64,000 nt of DNA, from positions 62,001-126,000 of the forward strand of contig CAWIGR010000021.1 in assembly GCA_963835705.1 (NCBI GenBank), read 5' to 3'. The translations under genes and the position numbers were made by a program. Position 1 is the first letter of the stretch. Each line of letters opens with the position of its first letter. Shown piece after piece: positions 8,948-18,237 of this stretch. The notes under the pieces are model-generated. The model saw nothing but the letters and a program-made list of their open reading frames with translations, ran no database searches and was not told the origin of the DNA. Source of the stretch: JACVRW01 sp963835705 (GTDB lineage: Bacteria; Actinomycetota; Thermoleophilia; Solirubrobacterales; Thermoleophilaceae).

Positions 8948-9898
8948 TTGCGAGGGGCAAGGGCTATAAACGGTGAGATCTCGGACACGCTCGAACAAGG
9001 CTCGACGTTCGCCGGACACCGCATCGAGCGGCTGCTCGGCAGCGGCGCGATGGGCCAGGTGTACCTGGCCCGCGAGCCGGACAGCGGTCGCGCCGTTGCG
9101 CTCAAGCTGCTCGCTCCGAGGGCCGGCGCCGACGAGCGCTTCCGGCGCCGCTTCGAGCGCGAGTCGCGCCTGGCCTCCGAGCTCGACCATCCCCACGTCG
9201 TGCCCGTCTACCGCTCCGGCGAGGCGGGCGACGCGCTCTTCATGACCATGCGCTACGTGGACGGGCCCGATCTGCGCGAGGTGATCGCCGAGCGCGGGCG
9301 GCTACACCCCGCCGACGCCGCCCTGATCGTGTCTCAGGTGGGCTCCGCGCTGGACGCCGCCGCCGCGGCCGGCCTCGTGCACCGCGACGTCAAGCCGGGC
9401 AACGTCTTCGTGCAGGAGGCCGGCGGGCGCCCGCACGCCTACCTCGGCGACTTCGGGCTCAGCAAGGCAATGGAGTCCACCAGCGGGCTGACCCGGACCG
9501 GGTTCTTCGTCGGCACGGTCGACTACGCCTCGCCCGAGCAGCTGCAGGCCGAGCCCGTGGACCACCGCACCGACATCTACGCGCTCGGCGCGGTGCTCTT
9601 CAAGGCGCTCACCGGCGAGGTCCCGTTCCCGCGTGAGCGCGAGGTGGACAAGGTGATCGCCCAGGTGACCGAGCCGCCGCCGGCGCCGTCCGAGTCGGCG
9701 CCGGACGTGCCCGCGGCCCTCGACGCCGTCGTCCGGCGGGCGATGAGCAAGCGAGCGGAGGAGCGCTACTCGTCGGCCGGAGAGCTCGGCGCGGCGGCGC
9801 TCGAGGCGGCCTCGGGGGCGGGTCCGGCGCCCGCCTGGCCGTCCGAAACGGCGGGCGCGCCGCCGTTGGCCGATCCGGACGCCCCGACGGCCGCCTGA
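8948..9898 (+). CDS. Ser/Thr protein kinase, divergent from the FHA-ABC gene
   Basis: The kinase domain covers most of the protein: glycine loop LLGSGAMGQVYLA, lysine in AVALKLL, catalytic HRDVKPGN, DFG in LGDFGLSK, and a full activation loop with TRTGFFVGTVDYASPEQ. No membrane segment is seen, and the tail is Ala/Pro-rich. The only standard in-frame start is TTG 8948, which lacks a ribosome-binding site. A TATAAA at 8965-8970 would instead place a leaderless start near ATC 8978, where the frame reads ISDTLEQGSTFAGHRI. The gene is head-to-head with the FHA-ABC transporter, so the transporter is its likely substrate by analogy to PknF-Rv1747. Confidence 0.85.
   Translation: MRGARAINGEISDTLEQGSTFAGHRIERLLGSGAMGQVYLAREPDSGRAVALKLLAPRAGADERFRRRFERESRLASELDHPHVVPVYRSGEAGDALFMTMRYVDGPDLREVIAERGRLHPADAALIVSQVGSALDAAAAAGLVHRDVKPGNVFVQEAGGRPHAYLGDFGLSKAMESTSGLTRTGFFVGTVDYASPEQLQAEPVDHRTDIYALGAVLFKALTGEVPFPREREVDKVIAQVTEPPPAPSESAPDVPAALDAVVRRAMSKRAEERYSSAGELGAAALEAASGAGPAPAWPSETAGAPPLADPDAPTAA
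8965..8970 (+). promoter_or_regulatory. Candidate -10 box TATAAA for the kinase gene
   Basis: TATAAA is followed by seven bases and then ATC 8978, in frame with the kinase. If used, the TTG at 8948 would lie upstream of the promoter, so the annotated start needs care. Confidence 0.35.
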
Positions 9899-11660
9899 GG
9901 CGCGTCCGGCACGCCCCAGACCTTCAGCTTCTCCGACCGGCCCCGCACCTCGACCGTGTCGAAGCACTCGAGGTCGCCGGGCGGCTCCTTCATGGCCCGG
10001 AGGGTGGAGTCGGCGATGAAGACCTGGTACGCGGTCCCCTTCGTCATCCCCTCGAGCCGCGCCGCGGTGTTCGTCGTATCGCCCACGGCGGTGTACTCGA
10101 TGCGCCGCTCCGAGCCGACGTTGCCGGACATCACCCACCCGGTGTTCAGGCCGACGCCCATCCTGAAGCCCCGCTCGCTCAGCCCCCGCTCGCGCAGCCA
10201 CGCGTTGAACCGGTCGAGCCGCGGGCCCGTCATCTCGCGCGCCACACGCAGCGCCCGGTCGGCGTGGTCGTCCTGCTCGAGCGGCGCGCCGAACACGGCC
10301 ATGATGCCGTCGCCCATGTAGCAGACGAGGGTGCCCTCCTCGTCCATGATCGCGTCGCTCATGCTGCCGAGGTAGTGGTTGAGCACCTCGATCACCACGT
10401 CTGGCTCGAGCCGCTCCAGAAGCTCGTGAAGCCGCGCAGGTCGCTGAACAGCACCGTCGTCAGGCGCCGGACCCCGCCGAGGCGGAGATCCTCGTTCGCG
10501 CGCATAAGCACGTCGTCGACGACGCTCTCAGGCACGAACCGGGCGAACGTGGCGCGCACCTGGGCGCGCTCGAAGGCGGCCAGCAGGTAGTGCTCGCCGA
10601 GCACCGCTGTCGCGGAGATACCGAGCGCGCAGAGCGGGTAGATGACCGGCACGATCAGGCCGGCGTTGAACGCGAGCTGGGCGCCGAGCAGGTAGACCGC
10701 CCCGGCGCCCAGCGCGAGGGCGAGCGCCGGCAGCGGGCGCATCCGCATGCTCGCGACGGGCGCGACGAACCCGAGCAACGCGATCAGCAGGACGTCGAGC
10801 AGCCGCGAAGAGTCCTTCAGCGGGAAGCCCCGATCGACGGTGGCGATCGCGTTGGCGAGCACCTCCGCGCCGGGCATCGGCTCGCCCTTCGAGAACGGGG
10901 TCTGGTGAAGGTCCTGGAGCCGCGGCGCGGCGGCGCCGATCACGACGATCCGGTCTCGCAGCTTCGAGGCCGGCACCGTGCCGTCAAGGACGCGGGAGAA
11001 CGAGTACGACGTGACGGTGCCTGGCGGGCCGGCGTAGTCGACCCAGAACTCGCCCTTGTCGGGGTCCGGCAGCTCCGAGCGCGCGATCGTCCCGCCGGTG
11101 CTCACCTCCCCGACCACGATGGGGAAGCTCTTCAGCCCGTCGATCTCGTACGCGACCCGCCGCAGCACCCCGCCCGTGTCCGGGTCGAGCACGGTGTTGG
11201 CCGAGCGGGCGCCTATCTGGCGGAGCACCGGCTCGCCCCCGAAGATGTTGCTGCGCCCCCGGCGATCGACCTCCGTGGTCGCCAGCACCACCCGGCCATC
11301 GGCGCGCCCCACGGCGTCGATCAGCGCGTTGTCCTGCCGCCAGGCGGTGGGCTCGGTGAATTGGATGTCGTAGGCGATGGTGCGCGCCCCCGCGCGCCGC
11401 AGGCGGTCGACCATGTCGGCGTGGATCGTGCGGCGGTACGGCCAGCGCTCGTCCAGCTCGTCGAGCGTGACGTCGTCGATCTCGATCACCACCACGTCCG
11501 GCGGCGGGGGCTCTTCGCCACGGACGGCGAAGCGGGCGTCCACGATGTCCAGCTCGATGCCCTCGAACGCCTCGGTGGCGTAGGCCACCAGCGCGAGAGC
11601 GGCGCTGAGCAGGCCGATCGCAAGGAAGCCGGCCTTGCGCGAGCGCAGGCGCCGCCTCAC
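9766..11660 (-). CDS. CHASE2-domain adenylate/guanylate cyclase, one frameshift
   Basis: From GTG 11660 the protein has an N-terminal membrane helix (AGFLAIGLLSAALALVAYA) and an extracellular CHASE2 sensor of about 270 residues (DVVVIEIDDVTLDELDERWP, ARTIAYDIQF, RDRIVVIGAA). Three further helices follow, then a class III cyclase domain starting LTTVLFSDLRGFTSF. One base appears to be missing near 10420. The next frame continues with VVIEVLNHYLGSMSDAI, CYMGDGIMAVFGAP and ERRIEYTAVGDTTNTAARLE, so metal-binding Asp and catalytic residues are present. The start overlaps the stop of the upstream Ig/FecR gene as GTGA, indicating translational coupling. The Pro/Ala tail overlaps the convergent kinase gene by about 130 bases. 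Product is probably cAMP (inference). Confidence 0.8.
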
Positions 11661-14600
11661 CGGCGGCCCCGGCGCGGGGGCCGTGCCACGTAGCTCTGCC
11701 CCGCCTTCAGCTTGATCGTCCTGCGGCGGCCGAAGTCGCGCACATCTACCTTGCCGCGCGCCACCTTGGTCAGGGTGGACGTGTCGCAACGGTCCTCCAC
11801 GAGCCACTTCGTGCCGGTCACGGTAGCGGCGCTGCGGCGCCCGCGCGTGCGGAAACGGCCCTGGCCGTCACCCCACAGGCGGCGGCCGCGCTTGGCAGCG
11901 GCGAGCGCCGGCGTGGGCCCGACGGCGGACGCCCTAGCGCCCCGCGGGCAGTTCTCGAGCTTGCCCACGAGGCGCAACTCCGTGATCGGGTTGTTGCCAG
12001 CCTTCTGGATCACCTTGAAGACACCACCGTTGAAGACCGCCGACTGCGGCTGTCCGTTCTTGCCCGCAGACGTGATGCGCACCTTCCCACGCCGGGCATC
12101 GATCCGGCAACCGATCGGCAGCTGCCGGGCCTCCTGAAGCGGCCGCTCAGGCTGGTTCCCGCACTTGAAAGTCACGACGCCGCTGACGACCGCGACGTTG
12201 AAAGTCTGGCCGGCCACGGGCGGCGGGAGCTGCTGGCTGGCGCCGCCACCCCCACCGGTGCCGCCACCACCACCGCCACCGCCGCCACCACCACCGCCGC
12301 CGGCCACGGTGAAGGTGAGGGGGTCGCTGAGGCTGCTGTTGCCGGCACCGTCGAGCTGCTCGACCTGAGCGGTGTAGGTGCCGGGGTCGAGTGCGGGTGT
12401 GACCTCGACTGACCAACCGGTGCCGGAGCGGGCGGCCGACAAGGTCCGAATCGCAGCGCCGGACGCACTGTAGCCGCTGTAGATCCTGAGCGTGACCGAG
12501 CCCTGGTCGCCCGGGGCGTCCCCGGCGCTGCCGCTGAAGACCGGCGTCGAGTCGGTCGTGGTGCCGCCCGCAGGAGGTCCGGCCACGCTGACCCCCGCTG
12601 GAAGCGTCGTATCGACGATGAAGGTGTGGGCGGCGCTGAAGCCGGTGTTGCTCGCGGCGTCCGACTGCTCGGCCTGGGCCGTGTAGGTCCCCTCGGCCAG
12701 CGCCGGCGCGCCATCGACGGACCAGCTCGAGCCGGAGCGCGTCGCCGCCAGAGTCTGCACCGGCGCGCCCGACGCGCTCGAGCCGCTGTACACCTTCACC
12801 GTCACGGTTGTCGAGTCGCCCGGCGCGGCGCCCGCCGCGCCGCCGTAGGTGGGGGTCGTGTCGTTCGTGGAGCTGCCGTTCGCCGGGGTGGTGAGCGTGA
12901 CGGCCGGCGGCGCGGCGTTGACAGTAAACGTGACCGGACTGCTGGACCCGGTGTTGCCGGCCGCGTCCGGCTGTTCCGCCTGGGCCGTGTAGGTCCCGTC
13001 GGCCAATGCCGGCGAGCCATCCACCGACCAGCTCGAGCCGGTGCGCGTCACCGAGCGGGTCTCAACCAGCGTCCCGGACGTGTCCGGCCCGCCGTAGATC
13101 TTCACCGTCACGAAGCCCGAATCGCCGGCTGCGTTCCCGGCCGCGCCGCTGTACGTCGGCGTCGCGTCGTTACCCGTGCTGCCGCCTGACGGGGTCGTGA
13201 GCGTGACGGTAGGCGCCGTCGTGTCGACGATGAAGGTGTGGGCGGCGCTGAAGCCGGTGTTGCTCGCGGCGTTCGACTGCTCGGCCTGGGCCGTGTAGGT
13301 CCCCTCGGCCAGCGCCGGCGCGCCATCGACGGACCAGCCCGAGCCGGAGCGCGTCGCCGCCAGAGTCTGCACCGGCGTGCCCGACGCGCTCGAGCCGCTG
13401 TACACCTTCACCGTCACGGTTGGCGAGTCGCCCGGCGCGTCTCCGGCCGCGCCGCCGTAGGTGGGTGTCGTGTCATTTGTCGAGGCGCCGTTCGCCGGGG
13501 TGGTGAGCGTGACGCCCGGCGCCGTGGCGTTGATGGTGAAGGTGTTGGCGCTGCTGAGGCCGACGTTCCCCGCGCCGTCGGACTGCTCTGCCTGCGCCGT
13601 GTAGGTGCCAGGCGCCAGCGCCGGGGAGCCGTCCACCGACCAGGTCGTGCCCGTACGCGTGGCGGTGAGCGTCTGTACCGGTGTGCCCGAGGCGCTCGGG
13701 CCGTTGTAGACCTTGACCGTAACGGCGCTCGAATCGCCCGCCGTGTCGCCGGCGGCGCCGGTGAACGTGGGCGTCGTGTCCCCCGTCGAGCTGCCGTTGG
13801 CGGGCGCCGCGAGCGACACCACCGGCGGGGTGGTGTCGGACGAGGCGCCCTCCTGGCAGGCGTCACCTGGAGCGTTGTCGAGACGCAGCGCGTCGAGGAA
13901 GCCCGCCGAGTCGTAGACGGGGTCGCCCTGGTCGAATATCGAGAAGTAGATCGAGTGCGCCCCGGGAGTGATCGGGGTAGAGGCTCGAAGCAGAGGGGTC
14001 GCCCCGTCGTAGGTCGTGCCGGCAGCTTCGGCCGCGGAGAACGAGGCCGTGTTGATGCTCACGAGGTTGCCCGCGGAGTCGAAGGCGAAGTTGTTGGGCG
14101 CGTTGACCGAGGCGTCGGGATCGACCGTGAAGTTAGAGGCGTCCAGTTCAGCCACGAATGCGTCGTTTACCGTGCCGCCGACGAACTCCGGGAACTCGTC
14201 CGACAGGAAGCGGAAGTCGACCCTGAGGCAGTTCCGGTCTATCGGCACGTTGACGTCGACCTTCAGCGTCACCAGGTCGAAGACGTTGTCGCCGTGGCTC
14301 GGGGTCCCGGACCCGCCGCCGTTCGCCTGGCCGGTGCCCCCGCTGTCGTTGGGGTCGTCGGCGAACGTAGAGTTGCCCGTGCTGAGGATCGCGTAGGTCG
14401 CGCTGCTCGTCGGGAAGCCTGTGAGGGCGGTCGTCGAGACCGCGACCGGGTTCGTGTCCTGACCCGGCGGCAGGCCCTCGGAGCCCTCGTCGAGGTCGGT
14501 GACGGACGTGCAGCCGGGGTCGTTCGGGAAGTCGACGGCTTCGTCGCCGTCGTCGTCGTCGCCGTTCGAACAAGCCGGGGTCGGATCCGGCTCGCCCTCG

Positions 14601-15007
14601 ACCTCCTGGTTGTCGCCTTCCGAATCGCAACCGGGATCCGCCGTCTCGTCCGGTGGCGGCGTGAAGTCGGTGAACCCGTCGCCGTCGTCGTCGAACTGGT
14701 TCGAACACTCGGGTGCCGGGTCGTCCTGCTCGAGGTTGTCCGATGGTCCCGTACACCCCGGGTCGGCATCGTCCGTGAGACCATCGAAATCATCGTCGTC
14801 TCCGTTGACGCATTCCACCGTGGCGCCGGGCTCCGGCGGGATCTCGGTGAAGCTTGCACCTGCGAACGTTCCGAGGGATAGCTGCTCCGTGAAAGCGCCG
14901 GCGACGGTGCCGGCATCGCGGCTCGGCGTGATGTCGGCCATCGCGGGCGCGGCCACGAAGAGAGTGGCGAGCAGGGCCAGAAGCGGGAGTGTCCGGACGA
15001 GGGGCAT
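11657..15007 (-). CDS. Large secreted Ig-repeat protein with FecR-like C-terminus
   Basis: ATG 15007 begins a signal peptide (PLVRTLPLLALLATLFVA ending AMA). Residues about 45-170 hold three acidic Ca-binding-like units (CxNGDDDDxDGxxD...DPGC). A choice-of-anchor L-like domain follows (ALTGFPTSSATYAILSTGNS, DFRFLSDEFPEF). Next come five Ig-like repeats of about 100 residues, each with TPTFxGAAGD, VTVKVY and GTYTAQAEQ, then a poly-Gly linker and a C-terminal FecR-like domain (GRRSAATVTGTKWLVEDRC, KVDVRDFGRRRTIKLKAG). The same C-terminal domain ends the protein at 19991-21097. Likely a cell-surface adhesin or structural protein. It is coupled to the downstream cyclase by a GTGA overlap. Confidence 0.8.
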   Translation of the reverse strand: MPLVRTLPLLALLATLFVAAPAMADITPSRDAGTVAGAFTEQLSLGTFAGASFTEIPPEPGATVECVNGDDDDFDGLTDDADPGCTGPSDNLEQDDPAPECSNQFDDDGDGFTDFTPPPDETADPGCDSEGDNQEVEGEPDPTPACSNGDDDDGDEAVDFPNDPGCTSVTDLDEGSEGLPPGQDTNPVAVSTTALTGFPTSSATYAILSTGNSTFADDPNDSGGTGQANGGGSGTPSHGDNVFDLVTLKVDVNVPIDRNCLRVDFRFLSDEFPEFVGGTVNDAFVAELDASNFTVDPDASVNAPNNFAFDSAGNLVSINTASFSAAEAAGTTYDGATPLLRASTPITPGAHSIYFSIFDQGDPVYDSAGFLDALRLDNAPGDACQEGASSDTTPPVVSLAAPANGSSTGDTTPTFTGAAGDTAGDSSAVTVKVYNGPSASGTPVQTLTATRTGTTWSVDGSPALAPGTYTAQAEQSDGAGNVGLSSANTFTINATAPGVTLTTPANGASTNDTTPTYGGAAGDAPGDSPTVTVKVYSGSSASGTPVQTLAATRSGSGWSVDGAPALAEGTYTAQAEQSNAASNTGFSAAHTFIVDTTAPTVTLTTPSGGSTGNDATPTYSGAAGNAAGDSGFVTVKIYGGPDTSGTLVETRSVTRTGSSWSVDGSPALADGTYTAQAEQPDAAGNTGSSSPVTFTVNAAPPAVTLTTPANGSSTNDTTPTYGGAAGAAPGDSTTVTVKVYSGSSASGAPVQTLAATRSGSSWSVDGAPALAEGTYTAQAEQSDAASNTGFSAAHTFIVDTTLPAGVSVAGPPAGGTTTDSTPVFSGSAGDAPGDQGSVTLRIYSGYSASGAAIRTLSAARSGTGWSVEVTPALDPGTYTAQVEQLDGAGNSSLSDPLTFTVAGGGGGGGGGGGGGGTGGGGGASQQLPPPVAGQTFNVAVVSGVVTFKCGNQPERPLQEARQLPIGCRIDARRGKVRITSAGKNGQPQSAVFNGGVFKVIQKAGNNPITELRLVGKLENCPRGARASAVGPTPALAAAKRGRRLWGDGQGRFRTRGRRSAATVTGTKWLVEDRCDTSTLTKVARGKVDVRDFGRRRTIKLKAGQSYVARPPRRGRR
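12612..13512 (-). repeat. Near-identical DNA repeats encoding Ig units 2 and 4
   Basis: The sequence starting near 12614 and that starting near 13222 (608 bases apart) are almost identical for roughly 290 bases, while the intervening unit is clearly more diverged. They encode the fourth and second Ig-like units. The pattern suggests recent duplication of a two-unit block or gene conversion. Confidence 0.7.
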
Positions 15008-15139
15008 CAGACAATAAGACGGGCGGCGGGGCACTTCTCTTCCGTCAACCCACGGGGAGCGCTTATCGTGTTCGCGCCACCTGGCTACCGCGATGAGACC
15101 TCTGACGCCGGAAAGGCCACACTCGGGACCTTTTCGGGT

Positions 15140-15145
15140 TATTGT
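15140..15145 (+). promoter_or_regulatory. Candidate -10 box of the second ECF sigma gene
   Basis: TATTGT is followed by six bases and then TTG 15152, in frame with the sigma factor, the same layout as at the paralogue at 747. Confidence 0.4.
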
Positions 15146-15151
15146 CAGAGT

Positions 15152-15694
15152 TTGCACTGGCTCCGCCCCCGATCCTTGCCAGATGCTGAGCTCGTGGCCC
15201 TCTGCCGCCGAGGCCACGGCGACGCCTGGTCTGAGCTTGTCGGCCGTCTCTCAGTCCTCGCGCGCGCCATCGCCACGGGCCGCTTCCGGCTCAAGCCCGA
15301 CGACGCCGAGGACGTGGTCCAAGAGGTCCTGGCGCGGACCTACGAGCACCTGGGCGCGCTGCGAAGCGACGAGGCCATCCGCGCCTGGATCGGCCAGGTG
15401 ACGTACTGCGTGGCGGTGGACCTCCTGCGGCGGAGCTCGCGCGAGGGGACCGCAGAGCAGCCGGTGGTTGGTGAAGTGGCCGACCAGGGGGTCGCCCGGG
15501 TGGAGGAGACGCTGTGGGTCGAGCAGGTGCTGAACGGCCTCCCGGCGCCATCGCGGGAGATCCTCGACCGCTTCTTCGTGCACGATCAGAGCTACTCGAG
15601 AATCAGCGCCGACCTCGGCGTCCCGCCGGGGACGGTGGCCAGCCGGATCTCCCGCGGCCTCGACAGGCTACGCGCCGAGCTCCAGCCCGCCTGA
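15152..15694 (+). CDS. RNA polymerase sigma factor, ECF/sigma-70 family (paralogue)
   Basis: Region 2 (LPDAELVALCRRGHGDAWSE, DDAEDVVQEVLARTYEHL) and region 4 (LPAPSREILDRFFVHDQS, LGVPPGTVASRISRGLDRLR) match the sigma factor at 747-1313 closely, so the two are paralogues. TTG 15152 is preferred because TATTGT lies six bases upstream. The frame also allows GTG 15068, which would add 28 residues with no family resemblance. It is divergent from the Ig/FecR-cyclase operon (starts 145 bases apart) and convergent with the MFS gene. It could control the divergent operon, but no matching promoter pair was identified. Confidence 0.8.
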   Translation: MHWLRPRSLPDAELVALCRRGHGDAWSELVGRLSVLARAIATGRFRLKPDDAEDVVQEVLARTYEHLGALRSDEAIRAWIGQVTYCVAVDLLRRSSREGTAEQPVVGEVADQGVARVEETLWVEQVLNGLPAPSREILDRFFVHDQSYSRISADLGVPPGTVASRISRGLDRLRAELQPA

Positions 15695-15700
15695 GCGGCG

Positions 15701-17314
15701 TCAGACCGAGCCGGCGCCAGCCCGCACCGACCCGAGCCGGCGCCCGATCACGGCATCGGCGGCCTCGGCGCTTGGGGCATGGCCCGTGACCGCGGCGATG
15801 AACGGTTCGCGCTCCAGCGTGAGCAGTTCCAGATCGGTCACCGCCCGCACGGTCGCGGTGCGCGGGAGGTCGCGGATCAGCGCGATCTCGCCGAAGTGGT
15901 CGCCGGGACCCTCGCGACGCGCGAACACGCCGTCCTCGAACACGTCGATCTCACCGCTCTCTATGACGTAGAAGCGGTCCCCGGCGTCGCCCTGGCGAAT
16001 CACCTCCTCGCCCTGCGCGACTCGCACGCGTTCGAGCTGGGAGGCGAGCAGCTCCAGCGAGGCGGGCGCCAGCGGGGCGAACATCGGGACGCCGCGGAGG
16101 AGAGCGAGGTCGGGCGGTCCGGCGCCGGCGTCGAGTCGCCTCAGGGCGGGCGCGCAGATCAGCACCAATGCCGGCAGCAGCGCTCCAGTCGCCACCAGCG
16201 CGGCGTCTGTCCCGACCAGCTCGACCAACCCGGCCGCTCCGATCGTGCCTAGCCCCACGGCGCCGATCGCGAGCGTCTCGAACGCCCCGAAGACGCGGCC
16301 GCGGACCTCGTCCGAGGTCGCGCGCTGCATGAGCGTGTAGCCCGCAGAATCGGCGACCGTGTTCGCGACGCCGATCACGGCGAACATCAGCAGCACGAAC
16401 GCCGGCTCGGGAACAAGCGGTATGAGCATGAGCGGGATGCCCCACCCCACGATGCCGAGCCCGAACAGCGTGCCGAGGCCGCGGCGGCCGGCGATGACCA
16501 GTGCGAAGAGCGACGCCCACCAGGCCGCCCACGCCCGCGGCCGAGTCGAGCAGGCCGACGCCCCCTCGCCGAGCCCGATCAGCTCCAAAGCGATCAGCAC
16601 GACGAAGACGGCCAGTGCGCCGTTGACGACGAGCTGCGCCGCGAACAGGCCGACCACCAGGCGCAGGCGGGGATCGGCGGCGACCGCGCGGATGCCCGCC
16701 AGCGCCTCCGCCAGAAGGCCCTCCTGCGATTCCTCCGCGCCGTCTCCTTCGGCTGCGGCCGCGCCCCGATCCGCGCCAGCAGCATGGCCGAGCAGGCGAG
16801 CAACAGCCCTGTGGCGGCGAACGCGGGCTCGATGCTTCCCACGGCCAGCAGCAGCCCTCCCAGCGCCGGCCCGATGAAGATCGCCGTGCTCTCGAAGGTG
16901 CTCGTGGTGACGTTGGCGGCGGTGAGCTGGTCGGGCTCCTCCGCGAGCGACGGCAGGATCGCGTTCTTGGCCGGCTCGAACGCGGTGCTCACGATCGCCA
17001 TCAGCCCGCCCAAGGCCAGACCGCGGCGACCGCGAGGTCGAGCGCCACCGCGAGCGCGATCACCCCGGCCAGCACGGCCCGGATGAGGTCGGTGAGAGCA
17101 TCACCATGCGTCGCGCGTAGCGATCGGCGAGCACGGCGGCGAACGGGGCCGCCACCGGCGCGGGGAGCAGCCGCAGCAGCGCGGAGATGCCCAGGAGGGC
17201 CGCGCCGCCCGCCTCGAACGCGTACACGGAGATCACCACCCCGTAGGCCCACAGCCCGATCAGCGAGGACGCGTACGCCAGCTCCAGCCGGCGCAGGTCC
17301 GGCGAGCGGAACAC
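15701..17314 (-). pseudogene. MFS transporter with C-terminal cyclic-nucleotide-binding domain, frameshifted
   Basis: The pieces read in order as an MFS permease: RSPDLRRLELAYASSLIGLW and ADRYARRMVML in one frame, TDLIRAVLAGVIALAVALDL in a second, GGLMAIVSTAFEPAKNAILP to LLACSAMLLARIGARP in a third, and VVNGALAVFVVLIALELIGL onward in the last. At least four single-base shifts are needed. The C-terminus is a cyclic-nucleotide-binding domain with FGEIALIRDLPRTATVRA, which keeps the Glu and Arg that bind the cyclic phosphate and ribose. The protein signal is continuous across the breaks, so indel errors are likely. A cAMP-gated exporter would fit the cyclase at 9766-11660 (inference). Confidence 0.7.
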
Positions 17315-17397
17315 ACCGGCGAGCGCACCGAGCGCCTCCGCGAGGGGTGCCCGAACTCGCTATCACCGACTGTCGCACGAACCCGGCGATCGCGCTC

Positions 17398-17403
17398 TAC
17401 GAT
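17398..17403 (+). promoter_or_regulatory. Candidate -10 box of the subtilase gene
   Basis: TACGAT lies five bases before GTG 17409. No Shine-Dalgarno sequence is seen, again suggesting a leaderless transcript. Confidence 0.4.
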
Positions 17404-17408
17404 GCCGG

Positions 17409-18237
17409 GTGACGAACGAGCCCGAGCCGCTTCCCTCCTACAGCCTGCCGCCGCGCAGGCGGGGGAGATCGCGCTCGAGTCGCCGTGGCCGTTCGACGTG
17501 GACGACGACTGGGCGCTCGGCGACTCGACCGGCGAGGGCGTGCGCGTGTGCGTGCTCGACAGCGGCGTGGACGGCGACCACCCCGACGTGGGCGGGGTCG
17601 AGCGGTCGGTGGCCGTGGAGGCCGACGACGAGGGCTACGCCCAGGTGGTCGACGACGACAAGGGCGACATGTACGGCCACGGCACGGCCTGCTCGGGGAT
17701 CATCCGCTCGCTGGCGCCGGACGTGGAGATCTCCAGCGTGCGCGTGCTCGGCAAGGACAACCGCGGCAGCGGCGGCGCCATGGTGGCCGGGCTGCAGTGG
17801 GCGGTGGAGCAGGGCTTCGACGTGATCAACATGAGCCTCTCCACCACCAACAAGGACCTGCGCGAGTACCTGCACGAGACCGCCGACACCGCCTACTTCA
17901 AGCGCACCCTGCTGGTGGCCTCGGCGCACAACATGGCACGTGAAGAGCTGGCCCTGGACGTTCTCGTCGGTGATCTCGGTGGGCAGCCACGACGGCGACG
18001 ACCCGCTCGAGTTCTTCTACAACCCCTCGCCGCCCGGTCGAGTTCTACGCGCGCGGGATGGACCTGAAGGTGGCGTGGCTGGGCGGCGGGCACATCGAGA
18101 CCTGCGGCAACAGCTTCGCCACCGCGCACATGAGCGGCATCTGCGCCCGCGCCGTGGGCAAGCACCGCGGGCTGGCGCCGTTCGCGGTGAAGAGCGTGCT
18201 GCAGCTGGCGGCCGGCAACGTGACGGAGGCCGCGTGA
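17409..18237 (+). pseudogene. S8 subtilisin-like peptidase, frameshifted
   Basis: The catalytic triad of the subtilase family is complete but spread over frames: Asp in VCVLDSGVDGDHPDV, His in DMYGHGTACSGII, and Ser in CGNSFATAHMSGI. The oxyanion-region motif FDVINMSLS is also present. Shifts occur near 17455, 17940 and 18040; each needs one or two bases, and conserved sequence (SWPWTFSSVISVGSHDGDD, VEFYARGMDLKVAWLGGG) resumes straight after. There is no signal peptide or propeptide, so it is a compact cytoplasmic subtilase of about 275 residues. Its TGA overlaps the GTG of the GAF gene, and the EGH-repeat gene converges on the pair. It could process the repeat protein (inference). Confidence 0.72.

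Noticed and set aside
13238..14881. Long plus-strand frame across the Ig-repeat gene
   Set aside because: Arg/Gly-rich shadow of the minus-strand gene, which has a signal peptide and recognisable domains.
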